Part shown: piece after piece, positions 9,001 through 17,787 of the stretch
How positions within the stretch are numbered: the stretch's first letter is position 1
Layout: the number at the start of each line of letters is the position of its first letter
From: Paraglaciecola mesophila KMM 241
GTDB taxonomy: Bacteria; Pseudomonadota; Gammaproteobacteria; Enterobacterales; Alteromonadaceae
Length of the DNA: 64,000 nucleotides
NCBI RefSeq assembly: GCF_000315015.1
Contig: NZ_BAEP01000062.1
Coordinates: forward strand, 62,001-126,000
Direction: 5' to 3'
Notes under the pieces: generated by a model
Told to the model about the DNA's origin: nothing
What the model saw: only the letters and a program-made list of their open reading frames with translations
The model's database searches: none
Made by a program: the position numbers and the translations under genes

Positions 9001-9585
9001 AATTCCCAACCAATTTTCTTGTTTTGGATCCTCGCCGACGGGTAAAAAAAGTCGCAAGGGGCTTCTAAGCTTTATAAGTTATAGGGGCTTAGCATTAATG
9101 GAATTTAACACTAAGACTTCAAGATATTCACATGGAACCCTGCGAATTGTCAAGGTGACACATGTATTAAGCACAACAAAATTGAGCGAAAAAAGAAAAG
9201 TAAAAAATCAGCTATTCAAGAGTTTGAACTATTTTTTGAACAAAATGGAGGTTGCACGCGCAAACATGGATATTTTTCGTACAAATTAAGTACCAATAGT
9301 TATAGATATTCAAAATAAATTCATATCAATTTATAGGTGAGTAAAATTCTTTTAGGAATTAACATTAATAAAATTGATCTCAATTTTACGTCCATCCGGT
9401 CAATCACCGCCTAATTTGGGTATAGGTCAACCTCTTCTGATAGTAAATATGATGTCAGTTTATCGTTACATGGCATAACCCTAAACAGCAGACGAAGGCA
9501 ATTGTTTGAGTTTGTTATCTCAACCAAACTTCGATATTGTATATCTCAAAAAAACAATAACGTTTACATATAAGGGAATTACAAG
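9001..9585. other. Divergent intergenic region between TonB2 operon and lipoprotein gene
   Basis: A 585-base AT-rich region that must hold promoters for both flanking units. The clearest element is a perfect inverted repeat AAAATTGA-TC-TCAATTTT at 9370-9387. I found no convincing Fur box (no tandem GATAAT-type hexamers). The plus-strand frame at 8984-9289 overlaps the DUF3450 start antisense and shows no family signature, so I do not call it a gene. Confidence 0.6.
9370..9387. promoter_or_regulatory. Perfect 18-bp inverted repeat, candidate operator
   Basis: AAAATTGA and TCAATTTT are exact complements separated by TC. It lies about 370 bases upstream of the DUF3450 start and 200 bases upstream of the lipoprotein gene. 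It could bind a dimeric regulator; no known consensus is assigned. Confidence 0.3.
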
Positions 9586-9897
9586 ATGAATAACACACTT
9601 CTAGCAGGACTAGTTTTAAGTACTTTGTCGTTAGCTGCATGTTCAAGCAATGAAGTTGCACAGAAAAAGTCAGCCTTTAGCCAATGCGTAAAAGAAAATA
9701 AAGGTGATGAGGAGCTATGCGCATCTAAAGAGTCCGTTGATCGAACAGGGTTGTTATGCAAAAACGTCACCGTAACTGGTTCAAGACTTCCTGAAAGAAT
9801 CTGTACAACTAAAGCACAAAGGGAACAGCAATCTCGCGACTCTAAAATGATGGTTGAGGGAATGCAGCGTAGAGGTCAGGCATCTAGTCAGCAGTAA
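9586..9897 (+). CDS. Small Cys-rich lipoprotein with GSRLPERIC motif
   Basis: A protein of 103 residues with a lipoprotein signal: hydrophobic stretch then Leu-Ala-Ala-Cys at residues 16-19. The next residues are Ser-Ser, which favours sorting to the outer membrane. The mature part has two Cys in QCVKENKGDEELCASKE and two more flanking VTVTGSRLPERIC. A Cys-x-x-V-x-V-TGSR-x-x-x-R-x-C-T pattern recurs in small uncharacterised proteins of gammaproteobacteria. The stop overlaps the start of the methyltransferase by one base (TAATG), so the two are likely translated together. Function unknown. Confidence 0.75.
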   Translation: MNNTLLAGLVLSTLSLAACSSNEVAQKKSAFSQCVKENKGDEELCASKESVDRTGLLCKNVTVTGSRLPERICTTKAQREQQSRDSKMMVEGMQRRGQASSQQ

Positions 9898-10895
9898 TGA
9901 ATGAAGTGGGAACTACTGTAAATGATACTGACGGCTCTAAATTAACGGCTTGGGATAGCCATTGGGGAAAAACAACCAATACCGCTGCGTTTGAAGAAAA
10001 CACCCCCCTTCAAGATTACTTGCAAGCACATTGGTCTGACTTTTTAAGTCGGGCCATAACTCCTCATTGCACCACAAAATTAATCGACCTGGCTTGTGGA
10101 AAGGGAATTCTCAGTGAACTTGCCCTAACACAGGGCAAAGTTGCCAGTGCCCGCAGTTTTGATATTCATTGTGTTGATACGTCATTCAATGCTGTTAGAG
10201 ATGTAGCAGAACGTTTAGGCATCACCACTGCGTTTCAAGCGGATTGCGCTAGTTTACCTTATCAGCCTAATAGCTTTGATATAGCTGTAAGCCAGTTCGG
10301 CATTGAATATGCGCCAATACATGCTGCTAAAGAATTTGCTAGAGTTTTAAAGTGTTCAGGGACGTTTGCCGCTGTTATCCACTATAAAAATGGTGCTATT
10401 TATGAAGATTGTTATGAAAAACAGCAACTATTTGAAAATGTCTTATCTCTTAATCTTTTTGAAAAAGCGCTAGACGCTTTTACTGCCGGTTATGCTGTAA
10501 TCGACGGTAGGATTCCTATCGTAGCATTCCATAAAGCTGATGCCGACTTTGCCCCTGTTATTGAACAATACAAGCAATTAATCGTCTCAACGAATAGCCC
10601 CTCGAAGAGCTTACTCGTCCAGATATTAAATGACATGGGTTTCATGTATGAGAACATTGAATCTCATAGTGAAGATGAAGTTAAGGCTTGGCTTACTTCT
10701 ACCGAACTAGAGTTTAATAACTTTAAAAATAGAATGTCCTCTATGGTGAATGCCGCGATGGATGAAGAGCAGGTAGGTCAACTACTGGCCCCCTTTCTAG
10801 CGAAAGGCTTTTCAAAGATCATATGCGAGCGACTATCAGTTAAAGATGACCCACCCTTTTCATGGTTTGTACAAATTTCTAACGTGGGCGCTTAA
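9897..10895 (+). CDS. Class I SAM-dependent methyltransferase
   Basis: A protein of 332 residues. The SAM-binding motif I is LIDLACGKG (residues 62-70), and a motif IV-like region follows at NSFDIAVSQFGIEYAP, the pattern of UbiE/Methyltransf_11-type enzymes. The C-terminal 130 residues are helical and have no motif I recognise. The start overlaps the lipoprotein stop in TAATG, so translation is coupled to that gene. The substrate cannot be read from sequence. Confidence 0.82.
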   Translation: MNEVGTTVNDTDGSKLTAWDSHWGKTTNTAAFEENTPLQDYLQAHWSDFLSRAITPHCTTKLIDLACGKGILSELALTQGKVASARSFDIHCVDTSFNAVRDVAERLGITTAFQADCASLPYQPNSFDIAVSQFGIEYAPIHAAKEFARVLKCSGTFAAVIHYKNGAIYEDCYEKQQLFENVLSLNLFEKALDAFTAGYAVIDGRIPIVAFHKADADFAPVIEQYKQLIVSTNSPSKSLLVQILNDMGFMYENIESHSEDEVKAWLTSTELEFNNFKNRMSSMVNAAMDEEQVGQLLAPFLAKGFSKIICERLSVKDDPPFSWFVQISNVGA

Positions 10896-10903
10896 TATCC
10901 CCG

Positions 10904-12592
10904 TTAATCATCTAAATCTTTTAGATACGGCTTGTAGTTCTGCCACCGCAAAATAGAGTTTGTATTCATTGGTTGTCTGACTTGCCAAATACTCGCGGTT
11001 TTGATTCGCTTCTTCTGTCCGTAAAACGTTAAACATGAATCACTCCATTGCAAACCTAAAAATTTTAATAATTTCATTAGCTCAGTATCAAAATTAGTCA
11101 CAAGCGATTCATAGTTCAGTATCAAATAATCATCATTGCTCAAAACACTTTGCCAGTGATTCAACAACTTCATTTGCTCATCATAATAATGCTTAGTGTC
11201 GATTAAGCTTGAAGCATAGTTAAGTGTGTTATCTAGTTGTTGAAAATAAACAGACAAACAATTGTCTAGTCGCTCTCGCTGCGTAAATATAAATTTGGCT
11301 TGCGGAAACAAGCGCTTAATTAAAGCAACTAAAGTGAAATTAACTGGATTTTTATCTGTGAAAAACAGAGGGTTAGATAGATAGCTTTTCACATTTTTTT
11401 TATATTCTTGTGAAATGCTAATGAGGCTTTCCTCATTGAGGTTTATAGCCTCTTGAAAATTGGGGCAAAACTTTTCTACTGCCTTTTTAAGAAAGTCTAT
11501 TTCACCTGCTGATTCAACCTTCGGATGCGCAGATAAAATTTGCTCTACGAGTGTCGAACCAGAACGGAACATGCCACAGATAAAAATGGGTGAAAACGCA
11601 TCCTCAGAGTCCATATCTTTTGATCTAACTAACAGAGAATCGAAAGCGCTACAGATGTCTTGGGTCAATTTCTCCTGTTCCAATGGGTTATAGGGTAATG
11701 ATTTTTCGATTTGTAACTCATTACCCAACACGTAATACTGCGCAGCTTGCTCATACCTTTTGCAGTCATCATTTAACTTGCCCAAAGCAAAATACAAAGA
11801 CTCTAGTTCCTCTGGGGTGTACTCGTTTGCAGAAAGCGCTGATTTAATTTTCAAAATTAGCCTCTCACTTTCAATTGCATTGCCGCTCATAGTTGCTAAC
11901 CGTGACATGGCCAAAGCGTGGTCAGGTTGAATAGCTAAGATCTTTTGGTACAGTTCATTTGCACGCTCCTTGTCCGCTGACTCATCATAAAGACTCGCTA
12001 AGTTGAATAATGCAGGCAAGTACGTTGGCTCTCGGTCCAATATCTCTGTCAATATAATGATGGCTTCACTTTCTCTATTAATCTGTTGTTGTATATCCGC
12101 CATATTGAGCTTGACGAGTGATGTATCAGAAAAACCGCATTCAATCGCCAGACTATAGTGTTGAAGCGCTTCATCGAAAAGCCGCTCGCGCCTGCAACCG
12201 TCCGCCAGGTTATATAACCCCTCGGGATCTGTTGGTTTATCGGATACATATCTACGCAAATAATTTATAGCTCGGGCGTTCTGACCATTTGAGTAACAAA
12301 GTGAATATAGATTTCTGATATATACAGTTGGTGAAGAGGCAATTAAAGCCAATTGCTCTAAGCCAGTAATCGCTGTCTCAATATTTTTGGACTCTATACA
12401 TAGCTGGACTAGCGCTCTAAGCACAGGCTCCTTAATTGAGGTTGTCGCTAAGGTGTTATTCAATAAATCCAAAGCTTCAGCATGCCGTCCGAGCGCATGT
12501 AATTGGTATGCCTTATTAATTTTTTCGATTATAAAATCTGGAATACTCGCCATATCAGTTGAAACTTCCAAGAGGTGACTGAATTTACTCAT
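10904..12592 (-). CDS. TPR-repeat sulfotransferase
   Basis: I prefer the ATG at 12592 (MSKFSHLL, 562 residues); an upstream frame uses GTG at 12604 and another ATG is at 12553. Residues about 20-300 are TPR helical pairs (for example YNLADGCRRERLFDEALQHY and ALFNLASLYDESADKERANE). A sulfotransferase domain follows: the PAPS 5'-phosphosulfate loop is FRSGSTLVEQIL near residue 345, and a 3'-phosphate-type segment is IFTQRERLDNCLSVYFQQ. Such fusions resemble protein or tyrosine sulfotransferases, acceptor unknown. It lies directly behind the TonB-dependent receptor gene, a pairing I recall from other Alteromonadales. Its ribosome-binding region overlaps the receptor terminator. Confidence 0.85.
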   Translation of the reverse strand: MSKFSHLLEVSTDMASIPDFIIEKINKAYQLHALGRHAEALDLLNNTLATTSIKEPVLRALVQLCIESKNIETAITGLEQLALIASSPTVYIRNLYSLCYSNGQNARAINYLRRYVSDKPTDPEGLYNLADGCRRERLFDEALQHYSLAIECGFSDTSLVKLNMADIQQQINRESEAIIILTEILDREPTYLPALFNLASLYDESADKERANELYQKILAIQPDHALAMSRLATMSGNAIESERLILKIKSALSANEYTPEELESLYFALGKLNDDCKRYEQAAQYYVLGNELQIEKSLPYNPLEQEKLTQDICSAFDSLLVRSKDMDSEDAFSPIFICGMFRSGSTLVEQILSAHPKVESAGEIDFLKKAVEKFCPNFQEAINLNEESLISISQEYKKNVKSYLSNPLFFTDKNPVNFTLVALIKRLFPQAKFIFTQRERLDNCLSVYFQQLDNTLNYASSLIDTKHYYDEQMKLLNHWQSVLSNDDYLILNYESLVTNFDTELMKLLKFLGLQWSDSCLTFYGQKKRIKTASIWQVRQPMNTNSILRWQNYKPYLKDLDD

Positions 12593-12620
12593 AAAAAAAG
12601 GCACCTAGGTGCCTTTTTAT
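12593..12620 (-). terminator. Terminator of the receptor gene, overlapping the next gene's RBS
   Basis: The perfect palindrome GGCACCTAGGTGCC (12600-12613) is followed on the minus strand by seven T residues, with A/T flanks on both sides. It lies about 35 bases past the receptor stop. The T tract abuts the ATG of the TPR-sulfotransferase at 12592, and AGGTG within the stem is the best Shine-Dalgarno sequence for that ATG. Confidence 0.8.
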
Positions 12621-12646
12621 ACTACATCTATTTAGTCTCTAAAGCA

Positions 12647-15616
12647 TTAGTAGCTAACTGAAACACCCATAAACACATAACGTCCTAAAACATCGTATGG
12701 CCCAGGGAATACGTTACCATTAGCAGATCCAGCTGGAGCATTACCGATGACCTGAGGTTCAACATCAAACAAGTTGTTTACACCTAAGCGGAATGACGCA
12801 TTTTCGAATGCATTCCAGTTACCTGTAAGATCGAAGTAAGTCTTAGACTTCAATGAAACGGCATTATCGCCACCATTTAATTCATCAGTACCATCAACAT
12901 AGCGCATAGTGCCGGTTACAGTAACATCCCAAGGAGAAATCCAAGTAGTACGTAAGTTATAGCGCATTTCAGGTGTAGGGCCTGCAGTGTCAACACCACA
13001 GATTGAACGATCCCACTTACCTAAACAATCTACAACATCTGAACTAGGTGTATTTTTCTGATCCCATTTCGTGAGGAAAGTACCTACTAGGTTTAACTTG
13101 ATATCACCCATATCACCGATACCAAATTCATATGCGGCATCAAAATCAACACCTGCAGTGGCGAAGAAACCTAAGTTAATGTCTGTTGATGTAACGCTAT
13201 CCTGGCCCAACCACAAGCTACCCGATCCACCACGATTGATTAAACTACAAAATTCTTCATTACCAGTCGTACCACATTCCCGAATGATAAATTCAGATGA
13301 AACACCACCAATTGCGCCCGTAACGTCAATATCGAAATAATCAAGAGCTAAACTAAATCCAGGCATGTCGCTCGGAGCGTAAACAATGCCGTAAGAAACA
13401 GTATCAGATTCTTCTGGCTCAAGATCTGGGTTACCACCTGTAATTTGGTTATATTGACCAGCAGGGTTACTTGGTGCACCACCAGCATCATATGCAGCGC
13501 CACTTAGGCCAGTATTAATACACTGCTCACGTGTGAACTCAATGTTTCCATCGTCATCTGCAGCACATGGGTCATTGTTCATATTGAACAAGCCTAAGCT
13601 TTGTGCTCTAAATAGTTCTCGAACGTTACCTGCTCTAACCGCTCGTTGGAAGCTAGCACGAACACGAACATCATCATTCACTTTCCAATCAGCAGCATAC
13701 TTATACGTATTCGTTGATTTGTCAGTTGAGTAATCAGAGTAACGGTACGCTAGCTCTAAATTAAGCTCTTGCATAAAATCAACATCTTGAACTAACGGGA
13801 TGCTTGCTTCTGCGAAAAGTTCTTCCACAGTGAAACCGCCACTGACGCCTAATGTTGGACCACCTTGCCCTGCACCATCGCCACTTTCAAAACCTTGATC
13901 CGGTTCGAAATCTAGCGTTTCTTCTCTTCGCTCAAAACCAACGACTACGTTAACGCCGGTCGATGTGCCAGGTACAACAAAGCCAAGGTCTGTTAAGTCA
14001 CCTGCAACATAACCACTCACTTGAGTAGTTTCAACGTCACCGCGAGCAAATAAAGGTAGCGTTACGTAACCTAGTGCTTCTTGGGTTACTGAGTCACTTG
14101 AAAATACATTCCAAGGTACACAAGCTGAATCAACTACAACACCATTGGCGTCAGGAATAGCGGAGCGACAAACCGCCTCTCCACTATCAGGGTCTGTAAC
14201 AGCGTCAAACGCCCTACCTATGCGAGTGATTGATAACTCGTTACGATAAGTTTGAATGAATGACGTAGTGCCATAATTAGCAAAAATGTCATATGACCAG
14301 TTGTCATTAATAAAGCCACGAGCACCAACTACGCCACGGAAAGAAGTATGACGGAGATCATCCTGTCTGGGGTTACCTTCAACATTTCGGCGGCCAATAT
14401 AAGCGTTACCTAAAACGTCGTCAGTAGTTAATCCGTTTGCACCACAAGTCACATCAAATTGTTGTTGTGATAGTAATGGGTTTGCGCAATCTAAAGTGGT
14501 GGTTACAAAGAAAGCACCAGAAGGAGCGATCTGTGCCACACTGCGGTTATCCATGAAGTTAGCTTCAGCGTAAACTGTGTGATTATCATTGATATCATAG
14601 TGACCTAGAGCACCGAATGTTTTACGTACATCAGGACGTTGGAAATAGTTAAGCGGGCCATAGTTATAAGTCGTGCCATCACGAGGAACGAACTCGTCAC
14701 CTTGAACTTTAAAATCGAATGACGTTGTATTACCTAGGTTTACAAGAGGATCAGCTACACCGTTCAATCCAAAATCGGTAATACGGCCTTCAGCAATTGT
14801 GCCTGAACCAACGCAACCAAGTGGAGAACCGGATACCGCACAGGCACTGTAATCACGGCTGCTCTGGCTTACGGCTTGAATATTACGATAGCTAGCATAC
14901 ATGGTAACGTTACCGCGGCCATCAGCTGTGTTCGCTCCTAATAGAACTGAGAAATCATTAGCGTGTCCGTCTTTCACACTACCGTTGGCAAAATCAAAAC
15001 CTGAATCTGCTGCCAGACCTTGCATAAATGCGTTGTCATTATCATGCTGATAAAAGCTGTGCTGATAATCAAACTGAACACCTTCGAAGTCATCCTTCAT
15101 GATGAAGTTAACAACCCCAGCTACAGCGTCAGAACCATACGTGGCAGATGCACCGCCCGTTAGCACTTCGATACGTTCGACCAACCCTGCAGGGATCTGG
15201 TTAACATCTCCACCTATACCACCAGCAACTGGTGAACCTGCGGGCATACGACGCCCATTAACGAGTGTCAAAGTTCTATTTGAACCCAAATTGCGTAAGT
15301 CAACTGTCGCGGTGCCGGTTGCGCCATTGGCAGTACCAGAGTTTTGACCACCGAAAATCTGCGGCATGTCATTTAGTAAATCTTCAATTCGAGTTACACC
15401 ACTTACCGCGATATCCTCAGCACTGATTTCAACAACAGGGCTTGCGCTAACAAGATTGGCTTTTTGAATACGAGAACCAGTAACTGATATTTTTTCTACC
15501 GATTCGACAGAGGCTTCTGTCTCTTGGGCGTAGACGTTGCTAGATGAAATAGCTGCAACTGTACCAACAGCCATAGCTAAACGAATCGACTTCGTCAACT
15601 TTGAGTTTGTAAACAT
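12647..15616 (-). CDS. TonB-dependent outer-membrane receptor
   Basis: A large receptor of 989 residues. It starts with a signal peptide of about 30 residues (ending Val-Tyr-Ala-Gln), then a TonB-box-like segment EKISVTGSRIQ, and a plug domain (VVEISAEDIAVSGVTRIEDLL, VDLRNLGSNRTLTLVNGRR, RIEVLTGGASATYGSDAVAG). A 22-strand barrel follows, ending in aromatic Tyr (FMGVSVSY), the usual signal for outer-membrane insertion. Several Cys pairs sit in extracellular-loop-like positions. The RIQ..VSASPV opening is typical of the large receptor families of Alteromonadales that import oligosaccharides or peptides; the substrate is unknown. It probably uses one of the cell's TonB systems, perhaps the TonB2 set encoded nearby. 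Confidence 0.92.
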   Translation of the reverse strand: MFTNSKLTKSIRLAMAVGTVAAISSSNVYAQETEASVESVEKISVTGSRIQKANLVSASPVVEISAEDIAVSGVTRIEDLLNDMPQIFGGQNSGTANGATGTATVDLRNLGSNRTLTLVNGRRMPAGSPVAGGIGGDVNQIPAGLVERIEVLTGGASATYGSDAVAGVVNFIMKDDFEGVQFDYQHSFYQHDNDNAFMQGLAADSGFDFANGSVKDGHANDFSVLLGANTADGRGNVTMYASYRNIQAVSQSSRDYSACAVSGSPLGCVGSGTIAEGRITDFGLNGVADPLVNLGNTTSFDFKVQGDEFVPRDGTTYNYGPLNYFQRPDVRKTFGALGHYDINDNHTVYAEANFMDNRSVAQIAPSGAFFVTTTLDCANPLLSQQQFDVTCGANGLTTDDVLGNAYIGRRNVEGNPRQDDLRHTSFRGVVGARGFINDNWSYDIFANYGTTSFIQTYRNELSITRIGRAFDAVTDPDSGEAVCRSAIPDANGVVVDSACVPWNVFSSDSVTQEALGYVTLPLFARGDVETTQVSGYVAGDLTDLGFVVPGTSTGVNVVVGFERREETLDFEPDQGFESGDGAGQGGPTLGVSGGFTVEELFAEASIPLVQDVDFMQELNLELAYRYSDYSTDKSTNTYKYAADWKVNDDVRVRASFQRAVRAGNVRELFRAQSLGLFNMNNDPCAADDDGNIEFTREQCINTGLSGAAYDAGGAPSNPAGQYNQITGGNPDLEPEESDTVSYGIVYAPSDMPGFSLALDYFDIDVTGAIGGVSSEFIIRECGTTGNEEFCSLINRGGSGSLWLGQDSVTSTDINLGFFATAGVDFDAAYEFGIGDMGDIKLNLVGTFLTKWDQKNTPSSDVVDCLGKWDRSICGVDTAGPTPEMRYNLRTTWISPWDVTVTGTMRYVDGTDELNGGDNAVSLKSKTYFDLTGNWNAFENASFRLGVNNLFDVEPQVIGNAPAGSANGNVFPGPYDVLGRYVFMGVSVSY

Positions 15617-16008
15617 GTATGTCTCCCTGGACCACTATTATGTGTTTAGTGTTTATTCGTTAATACGATTTTTATTAAGTAAAGGTAGTGAACCTCATTT
15701 GAATAGTATCCAAACAAACTTGCTTAGGTCAATGCTTTAGAACATCTAATAATTAAAAGTTATTAGTGAAATGCTAATATAGGGCTTAAAAAGTAAATTA
15801 ATATTTACAATTTCAACAATTAAAGTTGCGAATTCGACTCGCAAGCGCACCACTTGCTGATTATTGTTCTTCTTGAAAATAGAACGTATACGACTGAAAC
15901 AAACTCTTTCATAAATATTAACTTGGCTTATGCTGATGACATTAAAAAGATGCAGTGCAAATTACCCCCCTCGCACGAGGTTCACGTAAAACAGATAAGG
16001 TTAAACCA
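15617..16008. other. AT-rich divergent intergenic region
   Basis: A 392-base stretch between the receptor start and the ComFB-like start. It should hold promoters in both directions. A short inverted repeat TTGCGA-N7-TCGCAA is visible near 15825-15845. The frame open from 15955 is an upstream extension of the ComFB frame and is not favoured because the better start has a clear AAGG. I see no other gene. Confidence 0.5.
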
Positions 16009-16275
16009 ATGAAACTTGATGATGATATACATAACTATTATGAACACTTGGTACTTGCGCATATTGCTGAGCTGAAGCTGCCACTTGCAAATGACGAAGA
16101 TTACATTGCCGACCTATGCTGTTTAGCATTGAACCAGCTGCCACCTAGGTATATACGTTACGAAGTAGACATGTCTTTTTATTTGGCGCAGAGCGAGCGT
16201 CAGCAAATGGAGATGAATACACAGGACGCAGTGAATAAAGCCATTCAATTTTTAGCTAAAAAAGATAATAAATAA
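16009..16275 (+). CDS. ComFB-like late competence family protein
   Basis: I start at 16009 (MKLDDDIHNYYE, 88 residues), with AAGG eight bases upstream; the frame extends to 15955 without a ribosome-binding site. The sequence has the ComFB pattern: an N-terminal helix DIHNYYEHLVLAHI, a conserved Cys pair region DLCCLALNQLPPRYIRYEVDMSFYL, and a Gln/Glu-rich C-terminal helix. ComFB was named in Bacillus; in other bacteria related domains bind cyclic dinucleotides. The role here is unknown. It converges on the 4.5S RNA gene. Confidence 0.8.
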   Translation: MKLDDDIHNYYEHLVLAHIAELKLPLANDEDYIADLCCLALNQLPPRYIRYEVDMSFYLAQSERQQMEMNTQDAVNKAIQFLAKKDNK

Positions 16276-16291
16276 GCTGGTACGGGGAATT

Positions 16292-16403
16292 GGGTGGCGG
16301 TTCTCCAGCCACATTCCGGCACATGAGTCGTCTGCTGCGGCTGCTCCCTTCCAGGCCTGACCGAGTTCACAGAGTATCATTGCGGAGGGACCAAAGAACC
16401 ACC
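16292..16403 (-). ncRNA. ffs: 4.5S signal recognition particle RNA
   Basis: Read on the minus strand, the sequence contains the conserved SRP RNA hairpin core GGTCAGGCCTGGAAGGGAGC, with its GGAA tetraloop-type apex and the AGCAGCC asymmetric loop, followed by a GTGCCGG segment as in E. coli 4.5S RNA. The ends pair (GGTGG near 16403 with CCACC near 16292), closing a rod of about 112 bases. It scaffolds Ffh at the membrane during co-translational targeting. Exact ends are estimated from stem closure; the E. coli 5' end is made by RNase P. Confidence 0.93.
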
Positions 16404-16515
16404 ATAGAAACTTGCCTAAATGATATAAAGTTGCTCTACATCAGTTAGGCGGCGCATTATGACAAAACTAAATTTAGATGCAAGCCACATCCTTAATATA
16501 AGGACTTTTTTGCCA

Positions 16516-17565
16516 CTATTTTTTGAATTTTTCTTCAGCAATAGTGTTAGCGACCCTATTAGTGGCTAAGTTTTGTTCATCGGCACGTGTATATACTTCC
16601 ATTAGTGTTGCGCCAATTTTCTCCAAGTGCGTTTTTAATGCTTCGTTAGAACTCAACATCTTTTGATGGTAAATATCGATAATCCCTCCAGCATTAATAA
16701 CGTAGTCAGGGGCATACAAGATCCCTTTATCTTTAAGCAATTCACCTAAATCTTCCGACGCCAATTGATTATTTGCCGCTCCTGCAATGACCTTTGCTTT
16801 TAGCGTACTTATCGACTGACGATTAACAGTAGCGCCCATTGCACAAGGGGCGATCACATCCACGTCTAACGTAAGAATTTCATCGGGTGATACGATCGTT
16901 GCATTTAGTTTTTCTTTCGCTCGATTTACCCCTTCAGGGTATATATCAGCAACAAATAGCTCAGCCCCTTCACGATGCAAGTGCTCAGCGAGCCTGTAAC
17001 CAACATGACCTAGTCCTTGAATAGCGACTTTCTTACCCTGTAAATCAGAGCCAAAGTGATATTTGACAGACGCTTTAACGCCTGTAAATACGCCATAAGC
17101 TGTTGAGGGTGCGGGGTTTCCATCTGCTTCCTCTCCTGCAAAATGGTAGGATGCTCTGGTTCCTGAAATATGTGTCGTTTCCTCAGCCATGATTTGTAGA
17201 TCAGCTACTGACATGCCCGAATCTTCTGCACTGATGTATTGACCACTTAGACTTTCCACAAAGCGGCCCATTGCACGCATCATATCAGCAGTTTTATGCA
17301 CGCGAGGGTCCCCAAGGATAACGGCTTTACCGCCCCCCTGATTTAGATTCGCCATTGCCGCTTTATAGGTCATGCCTTTTGACAATCTAAGCACGTCGTT
17401 CAGAGCCTCATCCGAATTAGCATATGGCCACATCCTACAGCCACCAAGAGCGGGACCTAGATAGCTATTGTGCACAGCAATAATGGCTTTTAATCCGGTC
17501 TTTTTATCGTGGCAAAAAGCGACGTGTTCATGTTCATCAAATTCGATATGGTCAAAAACAGACAT
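16516..17565 (-). CDS. Leu/Phe/Val-type amino acid dehydrogenase
   Basis: I start at 17565 (MSVFDHIEFDEH, 349 residues); the frame extends to 17670 but the extra 35 residues do not fit the family. It matches the leucine/phenylalanine/valine dehydrogenases: substrate-site GPALGGCRMWPY, catalytic Lys in GMTYKAAMANLNQGGGKAVI, and an NAD-binding Rossmann GLGHVGYRLAEHL. These octameric enzymes deaminate branched-chain or aromatic amino acids to the 2-oxo acids. Its position beside an Lrp regulator and near hpd/phhA fits amino-acid catabolism; whether Leu or Phe is preferred cannot be decided here. Confidence 0.88.
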   Translation of the reverse strand: MSVFDHIEFDEHEHVAFCHDKKTGLKAIIAVHNSYLGPALGGCRMWPYANSDEALNDVLRLSKGMTYKAAMANLNQGGGKAVILGDPRVHKTADMMRAMGRFVESLSGQYISAEDSGMSVADLQIMAEETTHISGTRASYHFAGEEADGNPAPSTAYGVFTGVKASVKYHFGSDLQGKKVAIQGLGHVGYRLAEHLHREGAELFVADIYPEGVNRAKEKLNATIVSPDEILTLDVDVIAPCAMGATVNRQSISTLKAKVIAGAANNQLASEDLGELLKDKGILYAPDYVINAGGIIDIYHQKMLSSNEALKTHLEKIGATLMEVYTRADEQNLATNRVANTIAEEKFKK

Positions 17566-17696
17566 TCTAGTAGTACTCTGAGTAAGGTTAGCGAAACTTG
17601 TCGCTATACTAGCGCAGATCAAAGAGGACATGCCTTGCGATGTTAATGTGACAGAATTACTACCTTGCAACAGTGGTCATTATCCAATACTTAATA

Positions 17697-17712
17697 TAGG
17701 ATATATATCCTA
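17697..17712. promoter_or_regulatory. Candidate Lrp-type operator between divergent genes
   Basis: TAGGATATATATCCTA is a perfect 16-bp palindrome with an AT core. It lies 76 bases upstream of the Lrp-family gene and 132 bases upstream of the amino acid dehydrogenase start. Lrp/AsnC regulators usually bind such AT-rich dyads and often control both themselves and a divergent neighbour. Confidence 0.5.
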
Positions 17713-17787
17713 ATATTTGTGCTTGAAAATGATAGAAATATTCAGCATGCTAGCCGCGAATTTTACTTCGCTAAAAATTGAAAATTA

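Noticed and set aside
8984-9289. 101-residue plus-strand frame over the start of the DUF3450 gene
   Set aside because: No recognisable domain, overlaps the operon promoter area, and has no good ribosome-binding site.
9001-9585. Fur box upstream of the TonB2 operon
   Set aside because: TonB systems are often iron-regulated, but I could not find tandem GATAAT-like hexamers; the clear dyad here does not fit the Fur consensus.
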